In this document: piece by piece, positions 1 to 12,800 of the stretch
Layout of the letters: each line of letters begins with the position of its first letter
How positions within the stretch are numbered: position 1 is the stretch's first letter
Assembly: GCA_002633005.1 (NCBI GenBank)
Contig: NMRA01000357.1
Coordinates: forward strand, 50,067-114,066
Reading direction: 5' to 3'
Source of the DNA: Phoronis australis
Taxonomy: Eukaryota > Phoronida > Phoronidae
DNA: 64,000 bases
Notes under the pieces: generated by a model
Told to the model about the DNA's origin: nothing
Seen by the model: only the letters and a program-made list of their open reading frames with translations
The model's database searches: none
Position numbers and translations under genes: made by a program

Positions 1-726
1 AAAGTACACCAAAGTAGCAAATAACAAACCCATTTTCTGCTGTTTTGTTTCTTGGTCGATTTTAAAGGCATTCACACCGCACTACATTTGGGGATCTCTC
101 TCGATGCTACAAAGTTTGGGCTAGGCATAGACATTTACTTCTAGACTTCCTTGTTACCCTATGGTGTAGAGACCTAGCGCTTTCAGTGCACATGATTAAC
201 ATAAAGCCTCCTCTAATCGTTATCTACGCAGTCACCACTCGGGCCGGATACCACCCGTGTGAAGCGCTTTACATCAGAAGCAAATTCAGAATTAATATTA
301 ACTTGCCTAAGATTGTGGTTAGTAGAAAATGTAGTTACAACAATTTTTTGTTCATCTATTATATTCTATCTAATCCTCGACCTTTTCCTCGGAGGGGGGT
401 TCGATCGAACCCCCGAACCTCCCTGGCTAAGGGCCTATATAATTATGTTACGACTTGTATGTTTCAAAATAACAACTTTTAATGTGAAGCTGAAGAAGAC
501 CATACGTGCACGAGCACTCTATTGCAGTTTAATTATTGGATTCAACGGAACGCCTGATAATTGAATAACTACTAAAATGACATTGACAAAGAATCAAGCA
601 AGATGCTCACATCAGTTTTACATTAAACGTTTGATATCATAACATGAGCCTAAGCAGTGAAGAACTGATTAATTTGATCGATGAAACCTCATGTAAGGAG
701 ACAATTGTATCCTTAAAATGAAATAC
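1..726. other. Intron sequence with a perfect 20-bp palindrome
   Basis: This should be the intron following the last visible fibulin exon; no D-x-[DN]-E-C exon is seen. Bases 395-414 form a perfect palindrome (GGGGGTTCGATCGAACCCCC) followed by CCCGAACCTCCCTGGCTAAG, which looks like the end of a small inverted-repeat transposon. Confidence 0.4.
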
Positions 727-846
727 CTCTACACGATCTTTTGTCTGAAGCCAATTTGTATCCAGGGTCACAGCGACACTGGTAGGAGCCGTAAGTATTG
801 ATGCAGGAGTGTTGGCACAGACGAGGAGTGAGGCACTCGTTTTTGT
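727..846 (-). CDS. FBLN1: Fibulin-like exon 15: calcium-binding EGF module (last in window)
   Basis: Opens with DKNEC. CINTYGSYQCRCDPGYKL resembles the short EGF of fibulin-1 that begins VNEC...CGHKC. The exon ends at GAG|GTATTT in phase 1, so the gene must continue to the left of the window. Confidence 0.85.
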
Positions 847-3800
847 CTGGAAGACACGACAGAAATGAGCAAGGTATTCAAGTTTTTTAGCCAACTGAGG
901 GCAGCATATAATAGCACAACGATAGTAGTCAAAGAATTATGAAGACAATAACTGGCAAGGTTTTGTTTTACAAGTCATCGACGGGGTTTTCCAATTCTCC
1001 GTAACGTCACCCCTTCTTCATTGAGATTGGTTCTGCTCTAATGACGTAAAACATTTTAAAAATAAAACTAAATTGTAAACACAGTTGATCTGCGAGAGAC
1101 AATTGCTTGTGAATGTTCCACTACTCACCCGAACAGGTACGACCGTTATCTCTCGACTCGAACCCTTCTTTGCAGACACATCGGTATGAACCCGCTACGT
1201 TTAGACAGCGCGCATGAACTGAACAGACACGATTTCCAAACCTTGTGCACTCGTCATCATCTAGAAGCACAAAGGCATAATAAGAAGGTGAAGGACACGA
1301 ACTGGGCAAACGATTAATTGTTACAGTATTTAGAAAGTTCTGCAATAGAAATCTCACCTTCGCATTTTTTGTTAGTTGGATTTAAGCGATACCCTTGTGG
1401 ACATTTGCATTTGTAGCTGCCCCGTTCATTGACACACGTCTGAGGCGGAGAACTGGTCGTATCGCAACTGTGCGTTCCCGCTACGCATTCGTCAATATCT
1501 GAAAAAGTATTTAATGTTTATTGTAGAAAATGACTATTGTGTGAAGTACTTGATGTGAAAGTTTTAGATCTAAGCGAATGCAAGTTGGCGTCGAGAAATT
1601 TAAATTCATGTTTTTGCATATCAAGCATTTTCTTCTCAATTCCATAGTCTTTGTACACACGGTGGCATTGTCTACCATCATCTCAACCAGCAGTAGAGAC
1701 GGTGGCCAACCCACAGGCTCTTAATATGGTGGAAGCTTTTCGGCGAATTATTCCTCACACTGGTTAAACCATCAAAGTCACGTTGATGTAAGTACCTTGT
1801 GCGCATAGAGAGGAACCTTAGGAGGCTTTCGACGTCTTTAAATCCTTCCAACTCGAACAAATACTACCGTAATCAAACATGTTTTTAGCAGTACTACGTC
1901 CAGTTGCCCAAATCGCCAACTGGTAATTTTCACACTACTCGTGCCAGGATATATGACATCGTAGTTGAGACGGTGACACTGTCCAAGCGGAGAGTGTACT
2001 TAGAGGCGAGTCGTCTAGATTTTTAGACATGTTGCTTTCTACACAAATCGCCCATGCAACTCACTGTATACATGACGCACAAATGTAAGAATTACAATAG
2101 CAAGTAGAAAAAATGCCAAACGAGTGGTTGATTTACCTTCGCAGAACGTGGCATCAGCGTTGGGCTGGAAACCTTCGTAGCATGATAGTGTATTAACACA
2201 CCTGAATGCACCACGTGTATTTTCACATCTTTGATTGGCAGCACATGGAGTGCCTTCACTACATTCGTCAATGTCTGTCAAATATGAGAGAAATAACGAA
2301 GTCGCAAAATCATCGATGAAATAATGAAACAATAGTGTCTGCAATAACACCTATGGTAAGGACAACGGGGACTACCAAAATGAAGTGTGTGACTCTGGTA
2401 GATCTAGGATGCACCTGTAAATACATTTCTTGTTCCCGCGGTAGCAGGAGGCGGGCTACCCGGTTCTCCTACTCAATTTGTTTTTATTCTAGTCCTGTCC
2501 GAGATATTTAGTTATTCATTGAAAAGTCAATATGCAAGGCGTATCACAACGGTAGACTCAGTTTGAAATTGCTGTAACCCCACCTTGTGTCCCTTCTCGT
2601 GGTACTATCACCGTGGCTTCATCGAAAGGTTAGGAAATAGTACAAGAAAAAATAATCACAGTACTTTTAAATTCTATATAGAGAAGTAACCTCAAGGCAA
2701 GGCATCTATTTTCGGTCACCAAAAATTCAAAAAAGTCACGCAGAACTATCCGAAATCACTCCGTTCGAAAATAAAAGTGAACCCGCTGAACTGAACAACT
2801 TACCAACACAATTGAACTCGCTGTTGGCACGCATTCCACGCGGACATGTCACGCGCTCACAAATGCCCGTTCTGTAATTGAGTCTTGACCCTAGGGGACA
2901 GTCACGCTCCTTGATTTCGCACCTGAATGACCCGGGAATATTCTTGCATTCGTAGGAATCGCCGCAATTGTCCGTTCCTATGCGACATTCGTCAACATCT
3001 AAAATTAGAATAATTAAACTCGATTATTCCTAATTATCGGAAAACTGGACGTGACGGTGTTATCTATAATTATAAGAATGGGCGAAATCTGTCATTCGGA
3101 TACACATCGTCCAAATATATGCGAGTTTGGTATGATTGGAGGCTTTGCGTCGCTGAACACTCTTCCCGGGATTTTGAAATAAAGCGCATGAAAAATAATG
3201 CAATGCGTCTGATGTTTGTTTGCACACCAGTTTATAGACCTTCATAAAAGTAACGGTGCAAGTAGACTTTACACCATACGAGTTTTTAAAGATAACCTAC
3301 ATGAGACCACACTTAAATTAGAAGAATAACTGTTACTGTAGTATGTTTTCCTTACATTTTCTTACGGAAACATTAGCGTACTAAACTTACCAACACATCC
3401 TTGCGACTGTTCATCCAGTGTATATCCTGTACCGCACGATACAGTGCGTCGACAATAGTATGACCCCACGGTATTGACACACTGTTGGCCTTCGGTGCAC
3501 GAGTCTTGACGGCGAACGCATTCATTAATATCTGAGTAAAACGTGGACACGAACATTAGACCAATCTGTTTGAAATCGTTTATAGTTTTCACAAAATTCA
3601 CTAAGAAACTGAATATTCCTATTATTGCCAACTTCTAAAAAGTTCGCTAACTTCCTCGCAAGGGAATTACGTAGATTTGGTTAACCGTAGGTTTGCTTTT
3701 AGTGGTATAGGAAAAAATGTCCCGACTTGAAATCAGTTTTCATTAAACAGGATATAAAACACAACATAACGTCGAAGAGAATTAGACATAGTCTTCTGAT

Positions 3801-6800
3801 GACAGATCCTATTTATAGCGACGTTCTATTGGAAAAGCAAAAAATCGGCAATTTCTAAGTAATAATTTTTGAAACGGTTGAGTTCGGGCCACAATTACGG
3901 CCTATGAGCCAAATCCTTGATACAATGCAGACACGGAAAACTGAAAGTGTTAATAAACGCCTCATGTCAGAACTTGAAATATTTCCTTTCTGAATAACAC
4001 CAATCAAAACGAGTAGCCCTGGAAATACAAGCGTTTCGCAACATCATGCCACATAAGTTGAACGCCAATAAACAGAGACAGTTTTACAGTATTTGGCCCG
4101 CATCACACGCAGCAACAGTTCAAACAAAATATTCTAGCGAAAAATAAGATTAGCTAATTCTAAACCACTTTGGGGTGGTCATGTAAGAACAACAACAAAA
4201 ATTTATTTGTCTATTTACATCAGGTTCTAGCCTGTTCACATTAGCACGACGTTTCCATCAGTCATTTCTTTGGCCATCTCATGCGCGCACCCGGGGGGGG
4301 GAGCTCAGGGGGCACGAACGAGCCCCCCATTTGGCGAAGTGGGCAAAAAGGTCGCCTGCGAGAAACAAAAAGTCCGAGAAAGTGGGACAAAAGTCCACTA
4401 AACAAGCACAAACGCGCAATTCACAATGGTGCGCCCGATTTTTTTTTTTAGTCCTCCGGCTATTTTGCTACCAAAAGGTCCACAACGTTAGGAATTCGAG
4501 CCCCCATATTGAAGGCTGGGTGCGCGCATGCATCTTCAGGTATTAACAGCATTTTTAGTGAAGATTTAAATTACAGACCGAAATGTCGAGCCAACATAGA
4601 CAGGACTGGGATGTAAGTAGACAAGCTACTTTCAGAAATGATGTTGGACAAATCTAATCTGCTTCATCTCGGTCTTTGGACTGAGGTCCTCACTAACCTT
4701 GACAGTCTTGGGTTTCGACTTTAAATTGGTAACCACGGAAACAGCGACACAAGAAAGAGCCAATAGTATTTAGGCAATCCATGTTGTTTCTGTTACAGTT
4801 GTGGTTCCCTGACGTGCACTCGTTTATGTCTAGAAAGCGGTTGCATGCAGTTAACAAGACAAATGGTTAGCGCTGTATGCAAATACTAATGAGTTTTAGG
4901 AAAATTATGTATTCATGTGCGAATTCATGGCAATAAAAGGGAATTAAGTTACGACTTGGAGAAATTCAGTGCAGAGTCATTCAGAAAACATTTGAAACCC
5001 TCAAGTAATTTTGGATCTGCTTTAAATTAAAATAAGCATGATTTGATGACTTAGTTCACTCAGGTCATCCTTAAAGCTGGTGTTTTGTACGTTAAACACC
5101 GAAGCGAATCACGATATTTGATTCGCGTACAATAAGTCAAAGCTGGGTGTACTTTTATGGGGGGACACCGATTAAATCTTTCATCGTTTATTGTTAGAGA
5201 ATTCAAGACTTAATCGGTGTCCCTCATAAATTTTTTTAAGATCAGCAATCATATGCCAATGACCTCAACGTGTTTGAGGACAAAATCGAAACTTTGAAAA
5301 ATCTTGTCCAATTTCAGTTCCAAACAATTAAAAACCAAACAAAAATGGCAAAAGAAACGAGGATTCAGAAACTTATAGCTGTCCTTCTTCCCGCTGGCAG
5401 TATCCTTACTGCCATGAGATGGCTTGGTAGGTCGGTAAAATACGCATTATTTCCTCTTTGCGCTCATTTTTGTTGCAAAATATTTTGGTTTTGCTATTCG
5501 AAAACAATTCTTTTTTCAGGTGGCTCAATTACAAGTGAGCGCGCGAGGGGACACGAAACAAATTTTTAATTTACGTCTTATCTGCACTCACGTAATTTTT
5601 CTAAAACTCCGTAACAAAGAAGCGAGATATAATTTGGCGTAAGCGATGAAACAAGGCGTACATGCAATTGGCAGTGGCACAGCTGGAGGGAGGGTCCACC
5701 GCGGGCAGTGTCTCGGCACGGGGGACACCGAAAAGGTGAAAATGGTACAAACTACCGGAGCGCTGTGGCCTATGCTTCAGTGGGAGCTGCACAAACTGAC
5801 ATCAAGGACATGGCGACTACCAGGTGCGCGAAGGGGAGGGGGGGGGGGAGGTGGGCAACGCAGCACTATTACCTTCTGCCCCGGGCGGCGATAACCCCAG
5901 CTACGCCACTGGCTGTTGTGTACTTATGCGACCAGCTAACACTAAAAAGCAGTGTGTCGGAAATTTTGTAGCCGTGACATCAACTACAAACATTTAGATT
6001 TCCGAGCATCGGACTATTAACGGCTCTTATAATCCTGTGTCCTTTGGCACAGACCACTTTTACAGGTACAAACTGGTTCTCAACCTGTTCCTTAAAGACT
6101 GTTCACGATTATCGCCATTTTCACGACCGTGCAAACCGTTAGCTTTTCCCGACCTCCTTAACTCCTGTCGAAAGCGTCCACTTTTGCAGGTACAAAATGG
6201 TTCTCAATCCTTTCCTTATAGACAATATTTACAGGCACAAACTTTTCCCGACTTCCTTAACTCCTCTCAAAAGCGTGTAAAAATGGCAATACTTTAATAA
6301 AGTTTATGCTTTGTATCCGTTAAACTGCAAGTGCGCTTCAAAGTTAAATGCCATCGTTGGCGTGTACAGTGAGATGGTATACAATATACTGACAATTTTC
6401 AAACAATTCTTCGTGTATTTTGCTTTTGCCTGGTTGGATCACAGCGACATTTCTGCTATCGCTTTGGTGTTGCGTCACGATTTTTGGAATGTGAAAAAGT
6501 AATGAAAACGTTGACTTCTGTTATCTGATGTCGCCATTTTCATGACGTCAAAAGGATACACTAGCAGCAAGCCCCGACCTCCCCTCCCCAAAGCGAACGT
6601 TTGCACGCTCGTAAATACAGTGACAATTGTGAACGATCATTAGAGAAGTGGCTTTTGGTCTTGCTTAAAAGCCGGCTAGGCGAATGAAGTGACACGCCGT
6701 GACAAGTGAACTTTGAACCCAGTCTGTCAGTTCTTTTCAAGACCAAACATTAATGTTAATTTGACTAAGGAATAATTTGAGACCAATTTCATAACGGTAC

Positions 6801-9800
6801 GATTCAAAGGTGCAAAATAATCAATACGATAGAAACAAGTCTGATAGATAAAATCTACAAATTCCTGCTTTGCAATACCTTCACACCGGTTGGACACCGA
6901 ATTTAAGACCAGCCCTTTGCCACAAGATCCCGTATTTACGGCGCCGTCTTCACATCGGTAACTTCCAACAGTGTTGATGCATATCTGTGAGTAACTACAG
7001 ATGGCGCTACCAGACGTGCACTCATTTATGTCTGTAAGTGCAAGTTATTCATGCAACAAGCTGGGGGTACGTTCTGTAGAGGAAGAGTAAACTTGAGACC
7101 GTACTACTGTATAACAGCAAAATGGCCGCCGCTGAAGCGATTGGTAGGCGAGGCTGGAATGTGCTTACAACCACCCTTTTATCAGGTTTTGAAAAAGACT
7201 GCACTGTCAGCATTATTAAACCTTCTTTTACAACACTGCATATCACAACTGTAATTCAATATCACCAAAACGAGAAAATAGAAGAAAATCGCCATTAGTT
7301 TTACCTCCACTGACATCAGTGTGGCATAAGAACGAAGTGCCACCTATGACCGTTCCCGGAGCCAGTGTGTCATGCCCACCAACACACGAGTTTCTTGTAC
7401 AAACCGCGCTGCTCTGATCTCCCGCACGTAAGTGAAAAGTGCAACCGCGTGGTCAAACACTGAGGCTTCACAACCACCAAAACGCAATCTTTATTATTGT
7501 ACAACTGACAGGAAAACTAGCAGCAACAGAGCATGACACATGCAATGCGTAGCCTGTATCAAGCAAAAAAAATGCTCGCAACTCGAGATCAGCTGATTGA
7601 CTGTCAGATAGTGTTTGCGGGTATTTTAATTTGACAGCTGATTATTTGTTGGGGTTGCTTTTGTTGTTTTTGGTCCGAAATTGTCGATTTTAAGCGAGCA
7701 AATTTACGGTTTCCGTTCCATACGCGAAGATTACTCGTCGCAAGTGTCTCGCAAGTGTTTGGCGTTTACTGAACGCGATTCGTTATGCCAGGAGACATGT
7801 TTGTTTGCTGAACGCGACCGGTTATGTTGGAAGACATGTGGATTTTGGTGAAATTCTATCCAGTGACTAGACCATTTCGTGTTAGCTATAAACTCAGTTT
7901 TAGTGCCATGTATTTATCAATGCAAAAACTTTACAATAAAGACTTTAATGACTTTAATAGGCCTAAAAGTTTACAGTGGACCAAACCCCTTCAGCATGTT
8001 TGAAATCGGTCTTCAGATTTCCATTTCCAAAAGCATGGGTCTTCTTTCCGAATCAGATTTTCAGGATCTCCGGTGGTTTAGTAAATTGCCACAGAACGTT
8101 TTAGTTATTTTCTAAGTCAAGGTCATTTAATTGCGGCATGCATAGAATCGAGCTAAGTGTTTTTTAAAGAAGGCCAAAGTGGTTTACTAGGAACGAACTC
8201 TTCGACTTGAAACTAGCTGTCTTGAGCTTCGTGAGAGAGTTTGGTGGAAGAAAACTGTGACTTTTAAAGCGTTTACAAAGCAATTGAAACAAGCAGACGA
8301 AATGACAACAAGCAGAATATAAAATAAATATATTATTATATTTCAAATAATTCTAACGTTACCTTCGCATCTGTTATTTCGAGGATTCAATCTATGACCG
8401 TCTCCACACGTGTCCATGTTTTCACACCTGAAACTTCCGACTGTGTTGACGCATCGCTTGTCAGCAGCGCACACGTTAGCTTGTATCGTACATTCGTCTA
8501 TATCTGAAAGACAGTAGTACATGCAATGGGCAACTAGTAGACCATTTTGTTCCTCTATCGAAAGATCGTGCTTTCAAAACCTGTCAGACGACAGTGTTTG
8601 GTAGGACACTTGAGTTCTAGGGCTTCAATCCATAGACGCATCTAACGTGATCACATGCTTAGCTTGTAATGCATGACTCATCTCGTCCCAGGGATCTGAA
8701 AATGAACAATAGCAGGCACTTTGGAGAATGGAGGGGCAGACCCTACGGACACTTCTGGCAGTTGCGTGTGTGCAATGCATCAATATATAAACTCACATGG
8801 CTACCATGAGAAGAAGTTTAACGTTCGTCGCAACCATGCACTTTGTTAGGATGTCTCTTAGAACGTAGCTTATCTGAACAGACCATAGTTCAACTCGACA
8901 GGTAAGCCCACACAGCGACACATGAGCAGGGTGACGACAACAGATCCATTTGTTAGGCATACTATACCTACCATGTACTGAGTGTGTAATGAGACATCTT
9001 AAAGGTGTTCAGCAAAAGTAAACGGACTAAACCTAGCTTCTTACCCCATTGCTGAGTCTCCAAGCGCTGATCTTATCTGAGTTTCGTAGAACTTACGAGT
9101 GTTCACTTGTACACCACTAAATTACATGCAGATGGAACTGTCGGTGTTATTGCTCCAAGGGGCGCAAGGATCAAACTCAAGCCAAATTGATGACCCAGTG
9201 CGAAACTGCTATTGCCAAATCCTGAGACGGACATTATTTGTGAGAAATCATTAGACGAAATATAAAATTTTAGGCTCTTCTCATTGGCGGATTTAGAGGG
9301 GGGGGGCCTAAAATTCTCCCAGATTCCATTTGACAGTTCGGGGGTGCAAATGTCCTATACAAACTGTCGCAATGTTCAAAATGACGTAACAAACAAATTG
9401 CAACAGTTTGTGAAGACCTTCGAAGCACAAATTGTCACAACATAATCACAAATTGTCACAACATAATCAAGACGGTGACGGTGCAGTGACGGTTTGTGGG
9501 AGCCTCAGGAAAATGACCGACAGATGGAGAAAGGGAAATTGAAGCTGACGACTATGAAGAGGAACGACGTAGAACAAGAATGTCAAGGTTAATAAACAAC
9601 AAAGTTGGCGGAAACTGGGGAGTTGATGAGTTATGGTTGCAATGCAAAGACGAGGAAGTGAGGTAAGGTATAAAACCAAAGGGATCTTGACACTTAAGTC
9701 TGAAATAATGCAAACCATTGTCATATTGTCATCTGTCAGTGGTATCGTGAGGTAGACATTGCACTTATCATGCGCGCACCCAGCCTAAAAGTGGGGGAGG

Positions 9801-12800
9801 TTGAATTTGAGAGAATGTGGACCTTTAACTAAGGTTCACGGGGTACGTTCAGACCTATGAATAGTGCAATCGACGAATTTTGGTAATTGCTGCCTTTTTA
9901 GTGGACTTTTGTCTCGTTTTCTACTTTTCAGAGTTTTTGTTTCTCTGAGGCGGACCTTTTTGCCTACTTCGCCAAGTGGGGGTGTGGGGGGGGGCTTTAA
10001 AGCTCCATCCCCCCTCCACTGGGCGTGCGCGTGTTTACTCACGCAGCTTAAAGTCGTTACTTCTGACGTGGTTACAGGTTAGTGCAGGCAATATGAGGGT
10101 TATGACAGTTTCCACAGTTGCGAAAGTGTGTCGTCGAACAGCCTATTACCTTCGCATTGCCTCGTTCTTGTGTTGAACTTCATGCCTTTCGCACACGTTC
10201 CCAACGATCCAGAGTCTTCGCATCGGAAACTGCCGACAGTGTTGACGCATAACTGCCGGACATTGCAAGTGCCTTGCACGGCGCATTCGTCAATATCTGG
10301 AAAGCAGATACATGCGTGGTAGAATGAAAGGTGGGTTAAAGCAAATGGGTGCAAGGTCAGTGTCATTTTTTTCAGTCGAAGGGTCCGATACCTATTTTCC
10401 TCTTTCATTCTAATTTTCAGTGACGGACGACCGGGACATGGTGGACGATCGCTTATGACAAGGCCAAAGTGGGTGGATTTTCGAATGCATGTTGGAGATG
10501 ATCTCGGAAAACCAATTTTGTTTCTGGTTGATAATGTCACTTTACATTGGAATATCCATGCGTGTACATCGAATACTATTTGAAACATTCCCACTAAAGG
10601 GAGAAAAGCCAGTGAACTTAAAATAGCATCTAACCAGTGCATAGCGAGTCAACAATGCTCTCCTTAATAGGAACATACCTGTCAAGATAGTAAAAATTTA
10701 AATCTGACACTAGGTATTGTAAGATACATCCAAAAGTCGTTGTCATTTGTTGTCAAGGGCTTAGAAATGAAATTGCCAAATTTCACACAGATGCTGAAGA
10801 GGCTTAAGAGGAAAAACAGTGGGTTCTAAAAACGCAGACCTGCCATTAGGGGGGCCATAGCAGTCGAAATTGTCCGAAATCACTGTTAGCCACGCGCTTT
10901 CCAGTAAAAACACAGATATCAAATTTCATAACGATTCTTAAAGTGGTATTGCTGGTAGAGATGCCAAAAAATCTCAAAGTTAATAAAAAGGCCACTATGT
11001 CAAATCTATCTGAAAATGGGAAGTTGATATCGCCTCTTTTAACGGAAACCTGTTAGGCAAATTTCATAAAAACACGTCGAAAAGCGCCAAAGATACATAG
11101 GAAAAAATAAAATTGTCACTAGATGTCAAAGCAGTAGTCGAATCCGTCCAAAAGTGATTATCACGTGATGTCACCTTTCTACAAATACACTTGGCAAATT
11201 TCACAAAGATCCTGCCGAGGGTTTAAGAGGTAAAGCCAGGCACGCAAAGAAACAAAAACTAAGGCAAAACCAAACTGCCACAAGGAGGCGCCACAGTAGT
11301 CGGAGTCCTTCGAAAATCATCGCCAGCCTTTCGCTCCTAAGCTTTGAACATACAGGCCAATATTCAAAACCCTCCTTAAAGTGGTTTAGCTGATAGAAAT
11401 GCGGACGTCAAAACTATAAAAACGGCCACTTGGTGGCGTGTACTACGTCAATTCCATCTGAAAACGTGAGGATGTCATCACCTCTTCAATAGAAACCTAT
11501 AAAACAAAATTCCACAAGAAATCATCGAAGAACTACAAAGATACATAGCGGCAGACACACCCATCCGAAAATTCGCTTATGCCTGTTCCATCCATGAAAG
11601 GGACATATCTGCAAAAATTCAAGAACATACATCCAAGAGTTTGGAGATACAGCAGATGATGCCGGAGAGACGGACGGACGAACGGACGGGGATGACAACA
11701 TAACGCGACTACATATAAATATGTGGGCCCATAAAACGCCCTGTCAAACGCAAGTACTGTCGCTTTTGTTCCAGCATGCAACACGATATTTTTTTTCGAG
11801 TGTATTTTCAACAAGTTGATTTTCTTCCAGGAAATACTCGTGCATGTCTAAGTCCATCAACTCTCTCGCACACATTACGAAGAGGTAGGCCTAGAATGTA
11901 GGCAAGAAGCGGAATTAATTGATATACATAAAGTCATCACATTGACAATTAAACCTTGGCGGAAAGAGCAGCAGGCGAGGAGCATGCAAATGGTGTTAAG
12001 GGGCACCATTCTGGAACTCTCCAGTAAGTACTTGCACAATATTATCTTCTCACCTTTGCACGATGTGGAGTCGGAATCCAGCGAATATCCTGCGTTGCAA
12101 CTGCATTCTATCTGTAGCCCAGAGTCCTTACAGATCTGATCACATGGGTTTTGTGTTGCGCATGCGCCAGCTTCGGAGTTAACTGAAGAGAAGAAAGACA
12201 CAAAGCAATGATAATTGCCAGAACACTTAACAGAAATGTTTTCTAAATGGCGTGGTTGTGACCCTTGCTGAAAAAGTGTAAGGTGTTTGCATGCTTTTAG
12301 TAATGGTGTAACAGCCGAAAATAATCAAACAAGTGACGTGAATAAGCAGTGGATATATTCTGAAATGCAGCCAAGAACTTCCCCAGCCATCCTTTCATCC
12401 GGCACAAAATAATCTGACTTTACCCATGCCAACAATCTGGGACGTAATGCGTTTACATGATTTTAATGATGGGGGAATAGTAGAAAATCGTTTGAATAAG
12501 CAGTGCCTGTTTTCTGGAATTTACAACTTTCAAAAGAAATCAAGTGACTTCGGTCGCCTTTCGTCAGGAACGAAACAGGACACTAGTCACATACAGGGGT
12601 TCCGGATTTTTTGAGTTTCATGCCAATTATTTATTGGAGGAAATTGATTTGAATAAGCAGCGAAACCAGTTTGAATTGAACATTTGACCAGACATCGACG
12701 GAGTCACCTGGTACGCAGTTGCGTCCGCCTTCAGCTGACAGCTCGTATCCACGTTCACATTCACAACGGAACGAATCCTGTCCAGTCTCGTCAACCACGT

